From: Burkholderia sp. OK233
GTDB taxonomy: Bacteria > Pseudomonadota > Gammaproteobacteria > Burkholderiales > Burkholderiaceae
DNA length: 64,000 nucleotides
Assembly (NCBI RefSeq): GCF_900230185.1
Contig: NZ_OCSR01000001.1
Coordinates: 1,674,001 to 1,738,000 of the forward strand
Direction of reading: 5' to 3'
Shown here: positions 1-7,480 of the stretch, one piece after another
How the letters are laid out: each line of letters begins with the position of its first letter
How positions within the stretch are numbered: position 1 is the stretch's first letter
Translations under genes and position numbers: made by a program
The notes under the pieces: model-generated
The model's input: the letters and a program-made list of their open reading frames with translations, nothing else
Told to the model about the DNA's origin: nothing
The model's database searches: none

Positions 1-563
1 TGGTTTGCGACGAACCCACGTCCGCGCTCGACGTCTCCGTGCAGGCCGCGATCCTCAACCTGCTCGCCGATCTGCAACGCGAGCGTGGTGTGAGCTACGT
101 GTTCATCTCACATGATCTGCACGTGGTGCGCTATCTGTCGGATCGCATCGCGGTGCTGTACCTCGGCCGGCTTCTGGAGATCGGACCGGCAGCCGCGGTC
201 TTCGGCGGACCGCACCATCCGTACACCGAAGCGCTTCTATCTTCGGTGCCGACACTCGACGCCCACGACAACACCGCCCGCATACGGCTGTCCGGCGATC
301 TGCCGAGCGCCGCATCGCCTCCTTCCGGCTGCGTGTTCCATACGCGTTGCCCGCGCAAACTCGGCGCGATCTGCGAGCAGCAAGACCCGCCCTTCCTCGA
401 AGCCGGCAGCGGTGACGCTGGCCGGCCGTCCGCGCATCGCATCCGCTGCCATATCCCCGTCGACGACCTGCGTGTACTGCAATCCGCCTCACGCGACAAC
501 GCCGGCAAGGTCTCCGGCAGCGGCTCCGAAAACGCACCGGAAAACGCCGCGCGCAACGAATAA
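1..563 (+). CDS. Oligopeptide/dipeptide ABC transporter ATP-binding subunit, C-terminal part
   Basis: Incomplete at the window edge; the reading frame enters at base 3. It opens in the Walker B segment (VCDEPTSALD), followed by the switch-histidine segment FISHDLHVVRYL, so this is the C-terminal half of an ABC ATPase. After the nucleotide-binding domain comes the oligopeptide/dipeptide-type C-terminal extension, seen as GGPHHPYTEALLSSVP and a Cys-containing CVFHTRCP segment. Such subunits (DppF/OppF type) work on the inner face of the membrane and power peptide, nickel or glutathione uptake together with a second ATPase and two permeases, which would lie to the left. The tail of about 45 residues after the Cys segment is low in conserved features. 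The substrate cannot be told from this fragment. Confidence 0.9.
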   Translation, partial: VCDEPTSALDVSVQAAILNLLADLQRERGVSYVFISHDLHVVRYLSDRIAVLYLGRLLEIGPAAAVFGGPHHPYTEALLSSVPTLDAHDNTARIRLSGDLPSAASPPSGCVFHTRCPRKLGAICEQQDPPFLEAGSGDAGRPSAHRIRCHIPVDDLRVLQSASRDNAGKVSGSGSENAPENAARNE

Positions 564-1002
564 CGCGCAATAGGGCGGCTTTCCGGCCACGCGTTTCATC
601 ATCGAAACATTTTCCTGCGTTTTTTCCGCGCGGGCATCGCACACCCCTATTCGACGCCCGTCGCCGCAAGGCTTTGCAGACCGTGGCATGGATATCGCTA
701 AGAACTGTCCAGACATCCAGAACCAAAGAGATCGGAAGAGAGCCGGAAGCGCAGCTTGTGCGAATCGCGATGGCAGGAAGCGATACGTGACAAAGCGCGT
801 TTGGACGGTATCGGCTGAAGCGCACACAAGCGTTTGTCAGCACACCGGCTACGGCGCCGGGAAGACAGTGATGGTGTTTGAATTGCATCCGCAAAACAGA
901 CTCGGGGGGCGACGAGGCTCGCGTTCAGACAGGCCCGGCGTCGGCGATTCAGCGTGGGAGATGGCGGCAGCGAGGTGTCGGCGTCCCCTCGGGAGAGACG
1001 TG
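564..1002. other. Intergenic region, 439 bp
   Basis: No convincing gene is seen. The frame of the downstream Gly/Ser protein stays open back to 688, but that upstream stretch is basic, has no Shine-Dalgarno and precedes a clear signal peptide start at 1003, so I treat it as non-coding leader. No clear terminator follows the ABC ATPase. Confidence 0.5.
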
Positions 1003-1872
1003 ATGAAAACCAGAAAATTCAATCAGTACTACTTCGGGGTTATACGGAGTACGGCAATCGCAGCGGGCGTAGCTTTGCTGATAACCCAGGTCGCGTACTC
1101 GGCATCGACGGATGCGGTCCCCAGGTTGATGACGGTTGCCGATGCGCCAATGCCTGCGAGCGGCGCGCACGCAGCGACGCAAATCTCGCAGGACGACGGT
1201 TCGGCGGCGGGCACAGCGGCTACCGGTACCGCGCCCGGTGAACCGACCGCTGCCGACGACGCGGCCATTGTATTCAGTCCGCGCGACTGCACAAGCACCA
1301 GTGTCGGCGGGTGCGCGCAGCATCGCGGCGGCAACGGCGCGGCGAGCGCAGGCAGCGGTGGCTCGGGTGCGAGCGGCAATGGTGCCGGCGGCGCAGCGGG
1401 CTCGGGCAGTGGCGGCGGCAAGGGTAATGGCGGCGGCAGCGGCGGTGGCAGCAGCGGCGGCGGTAGCAGTGGCGGCGGAAGCAGCGGCGGTGGCAGCAGC
1501 GGCGGCGGTAGCAGCGGCGGTGGCAGCAGCGGCGGCGGTAGCAGCGGCGGTGGCAGCAGCGGCGGCGGAAGCAGCGGTGGTGGCAGCAGCGGCGGTGGAA
1601 GCAGCGGTGGTGGAAGCAGCGGTGGTGGAAGCAGCGGTGGTGGAAGCAGCGGTGGTGGAAGCAGCGGTGGCAGCAGCGGCGGCGGCGGTTGCGGTTGCGG
1701 TGGCGGCCCCGGCGGCGGGTTCGGCGGTGGAAAAGGCGGCCCCGGTGGTGGTTTTGGCGGAGGCTTCGGTGGCGGGTTCGGCGGAGGCTTTGGCGGAGGC
1801 TCCGGCGGCGGTCACGGAGGCAAGGGTAGCGGCGGTAACGGTGGTGGCAATGGCGGAGGAAACGGGCGCTAG
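1003..1872 (+). CDS. Secreted glycine/serine-repeat protein
   Basis: About 289 residues. I chose the ATG at 1003 because it follows a GGGAGAG ribosome-binding site and opens a typical signal peptide: basic MKTRK start, hydrophobic core around residues 12-27, likely cleavage near VAYSA. The mature N-terminal part (about 90 residues) is Ala/Thr-rich with two cysteines. It is followed by 15 consecutive GGGSS pentapeptides (bases 1441-1665), a short GCGCGGG segment and a Gly/Phe/His/Lys-rich tail made of GGGFGGG-like units. No catalytic domain is visible. The composition resembles exported cell-surface or adhesive glycine-rich proteins, but I do not recognise a named family and give no function. 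The 15-bp DNA repeats are likely to vary in copy number between strains. Confidence 0.75.
   Translation: MKTRKFNQYYFGVIRSTAIAAGVALLITQVAYSASTDAVPRLMTVADAPMPASGAHAATQISQDDGSAAGTAATGTAPGEPTAADDAAIVFSPRDCTSTSVGGCAQHRGGNGAASAGSGGSGASGNGAGGAAGSGSGGGKGNGGGSGGGSSGGGSSGGGSSGGGSSGGGSSGGGSSGGGSSGGGSSGGGSSGGGSSGGGSSGGGSSGGGSSGGGSSGGGSSGGSSGGGGCGCGGGPGGGFGGGKGGPGGGFGGGFGGGFGGGFGGGSGGGHGGKGSGGNGGGNGGGNGR
1441..1677 (+). repeat. 15-bp minisatellite coding for GGGSS
   Basis: Fifteen tandem 15-bp units (consensus GGYGGYGGHAGCAGY) run from 1441 to 1665, followed by one 12-bp unit (GGSS) to 1677. Differences between units are synonymous, showing selection on the peptide or recent expansion. Homogeneous runs of the GGTGGTGGAAGCAGC version lie at the 3' end. 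Confidence 0.9.
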
Positions 1873-2190
1873 CAGTCGCCTGTTTCCCGGGTAGGGGGCC
1901 CCCGCGCCCTACCCGTCGCTACGACATGCGTATTCCGTTCGCAGTCCCCCGGCAGCGGCGGTGATGTCTCGATCCCCCGGTCGAGCGTCACCGCCCGAGG
2001 CCGGTCGGCCTCGTCAGCACCCGAAGGCGGCCCGGCAAAACGGCACGCACCGCCGCGAAGCGCTGACACTCAGTTCCTGCTCTTGCACACGTTTAAACCC
2101 AAAACAATCGATCGCGTAGTGCGTGACCGGAACCAAACCGAAACGATTGCCTCATATCAGATTCAACGTTCGATATGAGGGCATCACAAC
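1873..2190. other. Intergenic region, 318 bp, with two inverted repeats
   Basis: A GC-rich hairpin (CGGGTAGGG 1888-1896 with CCCTACCCG 1907-1915) directly follows the Gly/Ser gene and may end its transcript, although no U-tract follows. A second inverted repeat sits just before the next gene (2150-2180). Nothing else is recognisable. Confidence 0.5.
2150..2181 (+). promoter_or_regulatory. Inverted repeat overlapping the ribosome-binding site of the Rap1a-like gene
   Basis: CCTCATATC (2150-2158) is the exact reverse complement of GATATGAGG (2172-2180), with a 13-nt loop. The right arm contains the probable Shine-Dalgarno GAGGG (2177-2181), nine bases before the ATG at 2191. It could be a leader hairpin hiding the ribosome site or a DNA operator. 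The sequence does not decide which. Confidence 0.5.
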
Positions 2191-2685
2191 ATGCAACGAA
2201 ACGTCCCCCACTCCATGGCGCGCACGGCCACCGGCCTGCTGATGGTCGCCGCTCTGGGCCTCGCATCGCTCGCTAATGCGCAAACTGCGGCGCAAACACC
2301 CTCGCAAGCACCGGCTACGTCGGCCCAGCCGCAGCCGCAAACCCTGTCGCAAGCCGCCCCGCCGGTCGATCCCACCTTCTCCGCCTATTCGCTCGCACAA
2401 ACCTGCAAACAGAAAAACGATAACGTCGCGCAAGGTCAATGCGTCGGCGCGATCCGCGGCATCATCCACGGCTATCAGTACGGCGTGCTGTTCCTCGGTC
2501 AGCGCGCGTCGCTGCCGCCCAACGAAACGCAGCGTGTGTCGCTGTGTTTGCGCAATACGCAGGTGTCGTCGATCGTCAACGAATTCGTTGCCGACGCCGC
2601 CCAGGTCAACGAAGATTCGCTCAAGCACACGCCAGCTGAAGTCGCCGTTCTGGGTTCCGTGCACATGCACCACGGTTGCAATTAA
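2191..2685 (+). CDS. Rap1a/Tai-like secreted protein
   Basis: 164 residues. A signal peptide is clear (hydrophobic core TGLLMVAALGLASLANAQ, cleavage near residue 30), followed by a Gln/Ala/Pro-rich linker of about 30 residues. The mature domain has the layout of the Rap1a/Tai immunity family: a Cys in TCKQKN, a Cys in GQCVGAIRGIIHGYQYG, a Cys in SLCLRN before an amphipathic helix, and a terminal Cys in HHGCN, giving four Cys for two disulphides. Founding family members protect against type VI-secreted peptidoglycan-targeting effectors, but many family members are not next to effectors. None is seen here, so a specific immunity role is not shown. The short inverted repeat over its ribosome site suggests post-transcriptional or repressor control. 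Confidence 0.65.
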   Translation: MQRNVPHSMARTATGLLMVAALGLASLANAQTAAQTPSQAPATSAQPQPQTLSQAAPPVDPTFSAYSLAQTCKQKNDNVAQGQCVGAIRGIIHGYQYGVLFLGQRASLPPNETQRVSLCLRNTQVSSIVNEFVADAAQVNEDSLKHTPAEVAVLGSVHMHHGCN

Positions 2686-2750
2686 TGGCGCCGGGGCAAC
2701 GAGCCGCAGCAGCATAAGGCCGCCGGCGCAACGGCCGGCTGCAACTGCGC

Positions 2751-3596
2751 TCACAGCATTTCGAGTGGCCGCTTGCTGCGTGGCGGTTTGAAGTAAGTGT
2801 CGATGGCAGCGAGCTCATGCGCGTCGAGTTGCAGTTGCGACGCCCGATGGTTATCGCGCACATGCTCGACGCGGCCGGCTTTCGGAATGGCGAACACGCC
2901 GGGCTTTTGCAACACCCACGCAAGCGCCACCTGAAACACCGAGACGCCGCGTGCGTCGGCGATATCGTCGAGCGGCGAGCGTTTCGGCAGGCGCGCGTGA
3001 TCGACCGGGCTGTATGCCGTCGCCGGCATGTTGCGCGCGGCGAGCCACGGCAACAGGTCGAATTCCGGTCCACGGCGCGCGACGTTGTAGAGAATCTGAT
3101 TGGTCGCGCACGCCTCGCCGCCCGGCGTGGCGACGAGCTCTTCCATATCGTCGGTATCGAAGTTGCTAACGCCCCAGTGGCGAATCTTGCCCGCGCTGCG
3201 TAATGCCTCGAACGCGTGGACGGTTTCCGCGAGCGGCACCGAGCCGCGCCAGTGCAGCAGATACAGATCGAGCCGATCGGTTTTCAGGCGCTTGAGGCTC
3301 TGCTCGCAGGCCGCGATCACGCCGCGCCGGCTGGCGTTATGCGGATACACCTTGCTGACGAGAAAGACCTGATCGCGCAGCCCCGCCAGCGCTTCTCCGA
3401 GAAGCGATTCGGTAGCGCCGTCGCCGTACATTTCAGCCGTGTCGATCAGCGTCATGCCCAGTTCGATGCCGCAGCGCAGCGCGGCGAGTTCCGCGGCGCG
3501 GCGCGCCGGCTGTTCACCCATCTCCCAGGTGCCCTGCCCCAGTTTCGGAATACGCTCGCCGTCGGGCAGGCTCACGCTTGCGATATCGGTCGTCAT
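2751..3596 (-). CDS. Aldo/keto reductase
   Basis: 281 residues, the usual size for a short aldo/keto reductase. The NADPH-dependent catalytic tetrad is complete: Asp52 and Tyr57 in IDTAEMYGDG, Lys82 in VSKVYP and His115 in LLHWRG. GVSNFD (after the strand-6 region) and the C-terminal IPKAGRVEHVRDN segment, which binds the cofactor phosphate, are also present. The family reduces aldehydes and ketones; the natural substrate is unknown. It lies divergent from a GntR-type regulator with about 200 bp between, so control by that regulator is possible but unproven. Confidence 0.88.
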   Translation of the reverse strand: MTTDIASVSLPDGERIPKLGQGTWEMGEQPARRAAELAALRCGIELGMTLIDTAEMYGDGATESLLGEALAGLRDQVFLVSKVYPHNASRRGVIAACEQSLKRLKTDRLDLYLLHWRGSVPLAETVHAFEALRSAGKIRHWGVSNFDTDDMEELVATPGGEACATNQILYNVARRGPEFDLLPWLAARNMPATAYSPVDHARLPKRSPLDDIADARGVSVFQVALAWVLQKPGVFAIPKAGRVEHVRDNHRASQLQLDAHELAAIDTYFKPPRSKRPLEML

Positions 3597-3800
3597 GCTT
3601 TCTCCTCGAAGTGGCTAAACATTGGGCAACGCGTCCATGTCGATGCGGCGGCGCAGGCAAATCCGCGGCGCATGATATGGAATTCATGGGGACGAGTTTA
3701 GCGGTTGCACGAGCATCGGATCGGGCACCAGGCAAAAGCCCGCTATAACGGAGCGCGCCGATGTCTTAGAATTGCCGCTTGCCCTTCTTGCGTGAGCCCC

Positions 3801-4547
3801 ATGACCTCTGCCTCGGAAGACCGCTGGCGCGACCTGCGCCCGGACCCGGAAAACGACACACCGCTGTACCTGCAACTCGCTCGCAAGCTCGGCAGTGCGA
3901 TTCACGAAAACCGTTGGAACGCGGGCGAGGCGCTGCCCTCCGAGCGCGTGCTGTCCGAAGCGCTCGGCGTGTCGCGGATCACCTCGCGCAAAGCCATTGC
4001 CCTACTGGTCGAACAGGGATTGATCCGCCGCACTCAAGGCGCGGGCAGCTTCATCACGCCGCGCTACGAAGATCCGCTATCGCGTCTGTCGAGTTTCAGC
4101 GAAATGCTGCGGCGACGCGGTTTTACGCCGAGTTCGAAGTGGTTGTCGCGAGAAATTTCGCCGGCTAACCGCGATGAGGTGATTCAACTGGGTTTGTCGC
4201 CGGCGGCGGCGGTGACGCGGCTGCGCCGCTTGCGCCTCGCCGACGGCATCGTGATGGCGGTGGAAAATTCCACTTTCCCTGCCGCAGTGATTCCCGATCC
4301 CCAGGCGATTGGCGATTCGTTGTACACGTACCTGGAAAATCGCGGACTGACGATTGTGCGCGCGCTGCAGCATTTTCGCGCGGTGAACGCGAACGACGAG
4401 ATCGCGCAGCAGATGAGCATCGCCCCTAACGAGGCGCTGTTGCTGATCACTCGTGTCGGGTACACGGCGGATCAGCGGGCGATCGAGCTGACCGATACCT
4501 ACTGCCGGAACGATTACTATGATTTCGTGGCGGAGTTGAGGAAGTAA
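3801..4547 (+). CDS. GntR-family (HutC/UTRA type) transcriptional regulator
   Basis: 248 residues from the ATG at 3801, chosen because homologues begin near this MTSASEDRWRDL segment. The N-terminal winged helix-turn-helix covers about residues 15-85 (PLYLQLARKLGSAI, LPSERVLSEALGVSRITSRKAIALLVEQGLI, GAGSFI). It is followed by a UTRA ligand domain to the C-terminus (SSFSEMLRRRGFTPSSKWLS through TDTYCRNDYYDFVAELRK). The domain combination is that of NagR/YvoA-like regulators of amino-sugar or related catabolism, but no such genes are adjacent. The neighbours are an aldo/keto reductase (divergent) and a CoA-transferase (convergent, 34 bp away). Ligand and regulon unknown. Confidence 0.85.
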   Translation: MTSASEDRWRDLRPDPENDTPLYLQLARKLGSAIHENRWNAGEALPSERVLSEALGVSRITSRKAIALLVEQGLIRRTQGAGSFITPRYEDPLSRLSSFSEMLRRRGFTPSSKWLSREISPANRDEVIQLGLSPAAAVTRLRRLRLADGIVMAVENSTFPAAVIPDPQAIGDSLYTYLENRGLTIVRALQHFRAVNANDEIAQQMSIAPNEALLLITRVGYTADQRAIELTDTYCRNDYYDFVAELRK

Positions 4548-4581
4548 GCGCAGTTTGTCCTGCGCGGCGATCACAATGCCT

Positions 4582-5991
4582 TCACGCCCATTTCGCCTCA
4601 TGCGCCCCTATCCGAGCCGGCGGCAACTCAAAAGATGCGGGCGTCTCCTCCAGACGCTCGGCCGGCAAAACGCCCAGCACTCGCCCGAACTCCGACTGCA
4701 CGGTTCCCAGGCAATCCCGCACATCGTCGATCGAAACCTCGGGCGCCTTCCAGCCGTCGGGAAGCAATCCGAAGGATTGCAACCACCGCCCGGTCTGTGC
4801 GAGCGATACCCTCACGTGCCAGCTCCCGCCTTCGGTGGCTCGCCGCGCCAACGCGGCCATTGCGCCGAAAGCAGCCAGATATCCCGTCGCGTGGTCCAAC
4901 GCCTGACAAGGGAGATGCTTCGGCTCATCCCATCCCGCCGCCTCGCGTTCGGTAAAAGCAATCCCGCTCGCGGACTGCACCAGACTATCGAAACCGCGCC
5001 GCCCGGCCCAAGGGCCCTTGTGCCCATAAGCGCAAACCGAGACATAGACGATCCCCGGCCGCGCCCGCGCCAGTTCGTCGGGACCGAACCCGCGCGCCGT
5101 GAGCGCCCCGGGCCGATACGCCTGCAAAAACACATCGGCGTCGCTAACGAGGCCATTTAACGTTTCCCGGCCAGTGGCATCGCGCAAATCGATCACAGCT
5201 GAGCGCTTGCCGCGCCCGTTGTCGATCACCAGCGGCGCAATGTTCGGCAAGTGCGGACCGTTGACCATCAACACCTCGGCGCCATGCTGCGCGAGCGCGC
5301 GCCCCGCCGCAGGCCCGGCAATGATGCGCGACAGATCCAGCACCCGCACGCCCGCCAGCGGCCGCTCTGCGCCGGCTTCGCGCGGCGGCTCGACCGGCGC
5401 GTCGCCGATGCGCTCGATCTCGAACAACGGCAGCCCCGCAATCGCTTTTGCCTGATCGAGCGCGGCCCACTCGTCGGGCGTGCGAATCAATGCGGCGCAC
5501 AGGCCCGCATCGGCAAGCGCCTGGTCAAGCATCGCACCATCCCAGCCGCGAATCGCCTCGGCCACCGCCGCGCGATCGTTCGCGCAGCCGAGCACCTTCA
5601 GCACGCCTTCAAGATGATGCGGAAAGTTTGTGTGCAGTTGAATCCAGCGGCCGTCGCGCGTCGCGTAGAAACCCATCACCGGATCGCGCAAAGCGGGCGG
5701 CGGGCCGTCGTCGATGCGCAGATAGCGCTCGCTGCGAAACGAAGCCAGCGCGCGCCGCATCTCCACGGTGACGTGCTGCCGGCGCCCGGTGCGCAAGCGA
5801 TGGTATTCGGCAGCCGCAAGGCCGCTCGCGGCGATGGTCGCCGAGGCCAACGCGCCGACCCGATAGACCGAGGGCAAGCCTGGATCGGTGCCAGGAAGCG
5901 AGACGGATCGCAGCGCAGCCGGGTCGCATTGCGCGGTCATCCAGATATGTTTGAGTGCGAGTTCAGGCGTCATGGTGCTCATGTCGTTCAT
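4582..5991 (-). CDS. Family III (CaiB/BaiF) CoA-transferase with unusual domain order
   Basis: 469 residues from the ATG at 5991; ATGs at 5982 and 5973 are also possible. Family III enzymes move CoA between carboxylic acids through an active-site Asp. The usual N-terminal core (LAGVRVLDLSRIIAGPAAGRAL through RRGFDSLVQSASG, which carries the candidate catalytic Asp) begins only about 210 residues into the protein. The segment before it looks like the second half of a CaiB subunit (RTGRRQHVTVEMRRAL, FYATRDGRWIQLHTNFP, ALIRTPDEWAALDQ). This is either a circular permutation or a two-copy fusion with a shortened first copy. It is divergent from an HTH/citrate-synthase fusion and shares its palindromic control region, so the two probably act in one acyl-CoA pathway. 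The substrate is not identifiable. Confidence 0.82.
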   Translation of the reverse strand: MNDMSTMTPELALKHIWMTAQCDPAALRSVSLPGTDPGLPSVYRVGALASATIAASGLAAAEYHRLRTGRRQHVTVEMRRALASFRSERYLRIDDGPPPALRDPVMGFYATRDGRWIQLHTNFPHHLEGVLKVLGCANDRAAVAEAIRGWDGAMLDQALADAGLCAALIRTPDEWAALDQAKAIAGLPLFEIERIGDAPVEPPREAGAERPLAGVRVLDLSRIIAGPAAGRALAQHGAEVLMVNGPHLPNIAPLVIDNGRGKRSAVIDLRDATGRETLNGLVSDADVFLQAYRPGALTARGFGPDELARARPGIVYVSVCAYGHKGPWAGRRGFDSLVQSASGIAFTEREAAGWDEPKHLPCQALDHATGYLAAFGAMAALARRATEGGSWHVRVSLAQTGRWLQSFGLLPDGWKAPEVSIDDVRDCLGTVQSEFGRVLGVLPAERLEETPASFELPPARIGAHEAKWA

Positions 5992-6025
5992 CTCGTTCGA
6001 GTTGGAACAGGAAGAAAGTGAACCG

Positions 6026-6054
6026 AGTCTAGAATTTCGCCTTGTCGCAATCAA
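6026..6054 (-). promoter_or_regulatory. Predicted sigma70 promoter of the CoA-transferase gene
   Basis: Reading the minus strand, TTGATT (complement of 6049-6054) is the -35 and TAGACT (complement of 6026-6031) the -10, with a 17-bp spacer. The -35 lies inside the first palindrome, so a protein bound there would block this promoter. Confidence 0.5.
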
Positions 6055-6070
6055 TCTTGATTGTGATAAT
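6042..6070 (+). promoter_or_regulatory. Predicted sigma70 promoter of the HTH/citrate-synthase fusion gene
   Basis: TTGTCG (6042-6047) and GATAAT (6065-6070) are separated by 17 bp. The 16-bp palindrome 6048-6063 fits almost exactly inside the spacer, the placement typical of MerR-type operators. Transcription would start near 6077, giving a leader of about 30 nt. Confidence 0.5.
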
Positions 6071-6085
6071 CAATATATATTGATT
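6048..6085. promoter_or_regulatory. Paired AT-rich palindromic operators
   Basis: Two palindromes lie in an otherwise GC-rich genome. Site 1 is CAATCAATCTTGATTG (6048-6063); site 2 is the perfect 18-bp AATCAATATATATTGATT (6068-6085). Both are built from the half-site AATCAA and its complement TTGATT, spaced by 2 bp in site 1 and 6 bp in site 2. Their centres are 21 bp apart, two helical turns, so bound dimers would sit on the same DNA face. The obvious candidate to bind is the helix-turn-helix protein encoded at 6108. Confidence 0.7.
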
Positions 6086-6107
6086 TCTTCGGTTTCTACG
6101 CGTTTCC

Positions 6108-7343
6108 ATGCCGCCCTCCCATTCCCTGACCGCGGCCGAGGCCGCCGCCACGCTCGGCATCAGCCTGCCTACGCTGTATGCGTATGTCAGCCGCGGCATG
6201 CTGAGCTCATCGCCGGATGCGCAAGGCAAGCACCGGCTCTATGACGCCGGCGAAGTGCGGCGGCTCGTCCGGCGCAAGGAAGACGGCAAGCGCGCCGGCA
6301 AGGTCGCGCAAAAGGTGCTGGACTGGGGCGTGCCGGTGCTCGAATCGTCGATCACGCTGGTGGCCGACGGCCGCCTGCTGTATCGCGGGCACAACGCCAT
6401 GGAACTGGCGCGCACGGCATCCCTGGAAGATGTCGCGGCGTTGTTGTGGGAATGCAGTGCGAGGCGTATCGCCGATGCACCGGCCGTCCCGTTCGCCGCC
6501 GCGCAGTGGGCCGCGTGGCTCAAGCTCTGGAGCGACAGCACGCCGCTCGACCGCGCGCTCGTGCTGCTGCCGGCCGCTGCCGCGCAAATGCCGCGGGTAT
6601 GGGCGCTCGGCCGCGACGCGCAACTCGATACCGCCTGCGCGGTCATGCGCTTGCTGGCCGCCGCGATGGTGTCGGCGGCGCCGTCGAACGAGCCGCTGCA
6701 CAAGCAGTTGGCTTCGGCGTGGAATTTACGCAACCGTCAGCAAGCGGGGCTGCTGCGCGCGGCGTTGGTGGCCTGCGCGGATCATGAACTGAATGCGTCG
6801 ACCTTCACGGTTCGCTGCATCACGTCAACGGGAACGCATCTGTTCGGCGCCGTAGCCGGCGGTCTGGCCGCATTGGCCGGCCCGCGACATGGTGGCGAAA
6901 CGGTACGGATTGCCGCGCTGCTCGATGAAGCGTCACGCGCACCCGATCTCGACCGCTATCTGGCGAACCGGCTCGCCCGCCACGAGCACGGCGCGCATGG
7001 GCCGGTGCTGTCAGGCTTCGGCCATCCGCTTTATCCGGACGGCGACCCGCGCGCGCGTCTGCTGCTCGAGATGCTCGCCGACTGCGCGGCGGCCCGTTCG
7101 CCGCTCGGCGAAGTGCAGGCGCTATCGCGCGCAGTGCGCGACACGACCGGCGCGGAGCCGACCGTCGACTTTGCACTTGTGGCCGTCGAACGGGTACTCG
7201 GCCTGCCGGCCGGCGCCGCATTCACGCTGTTCGCGGTCGGCCGGGTGGTCGGCTGGATCGCCCATGCAATGGAACAGACGCGCGACGGCCGGTTGATCCG
7301 GCCACGCGCGCGCTATATCGGGGAGGTCGAGGCGGCCGGATGA
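6108..7343 (+). CDS. Helix-turn-helix domain fused to citrate-synthase-like enzyme
   Basis: 411 residues. Residues about 6-60 form a MerR/excisionase-type helix-turn-helix with wing (SLTAAEAAATLGISLPTLYAYVSRGML, then KHRLYDAGEVRRLVRRKEDG). The rest is a citrate-synthase fold retaining the three catalytic positions: His in AGPRHGGE, His in GFGHPLYPDGDPRA, and Asp in TVDFALVAVERVLGLP. An Arg-containing tail (RPRARYIGEVE) matches the usual end of the family. It may therefore condense an acyl-CoA with an oxo-acid and also bind DNA. The divergent CoA-transferase and the paired palindromes over both promoters suggest autoregulation by acyl-CoA or product binding. No strong Shine-Dalgarno precedes the ATG. 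Fusions of this kind exist in databases as citrate synthase family proteins; the regulatory role is my inference. Confidence 0.85.
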   Translation: MPPSHSLTAAEAAATLGISLPTLYAYVSRGMLSSSPDAQGKHRLYDAGEVRRLVRRKEDGKRAGKVAQKVLDWGVPVLESSITLVADGRLLYRGHNAMELARTASLEDVAALLWECSARRIADAPAVPFAAAQWAAWLKLWSDSTPLDRALVLLPAAAAQMPRVWALGRDAQLDTACAVMRLLAAAMVSAAPSNEPLHKQLASAWNLRNRQQAGLLRAALVACADHELNASTFTVRCITSTGTHLFGAVAGGLAALAGPRHGGETVRIAALLDEASRAPDLDRYLANRLARHEHGAHGPVLSGFGHPLYPDGDPRARLLLEMLADCAAARSPLGEVQALSRAVRDTTGAEPTVDFALVAVERVLGLPAGAAFTLFAVGRVVGWIAHAMEQTRDGRLIRPRARYIGEVEAAG

Positions 7344-7480
7344 GGCGCGGCACACGCCGGCAGCAAAGCAAATGCGGCACGTACCGCCTGCGCCGGGCAC
7401 AAGCAAATGTATCCGGCATCAGCCACGCCAGCGACACGAGCCGCAGCTATCTTAGCGGCCATGGCAACCACAGTTGCCCG

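Noticed and set aside
1441..1677. Tandem repeats as a possible CRISPR array
   Set aside because: Units are contiguous 15-mers with no spacers and code for GGGSS.
949..1815. Long minus-strand open frame opposite the Gly/Ser gene
   Set aside because: Pure consequence of the GGY/AGC repeats read backwards (poly-Ala/Thr); no start site features, and the plus strand has a signal peptide and ribosome site.
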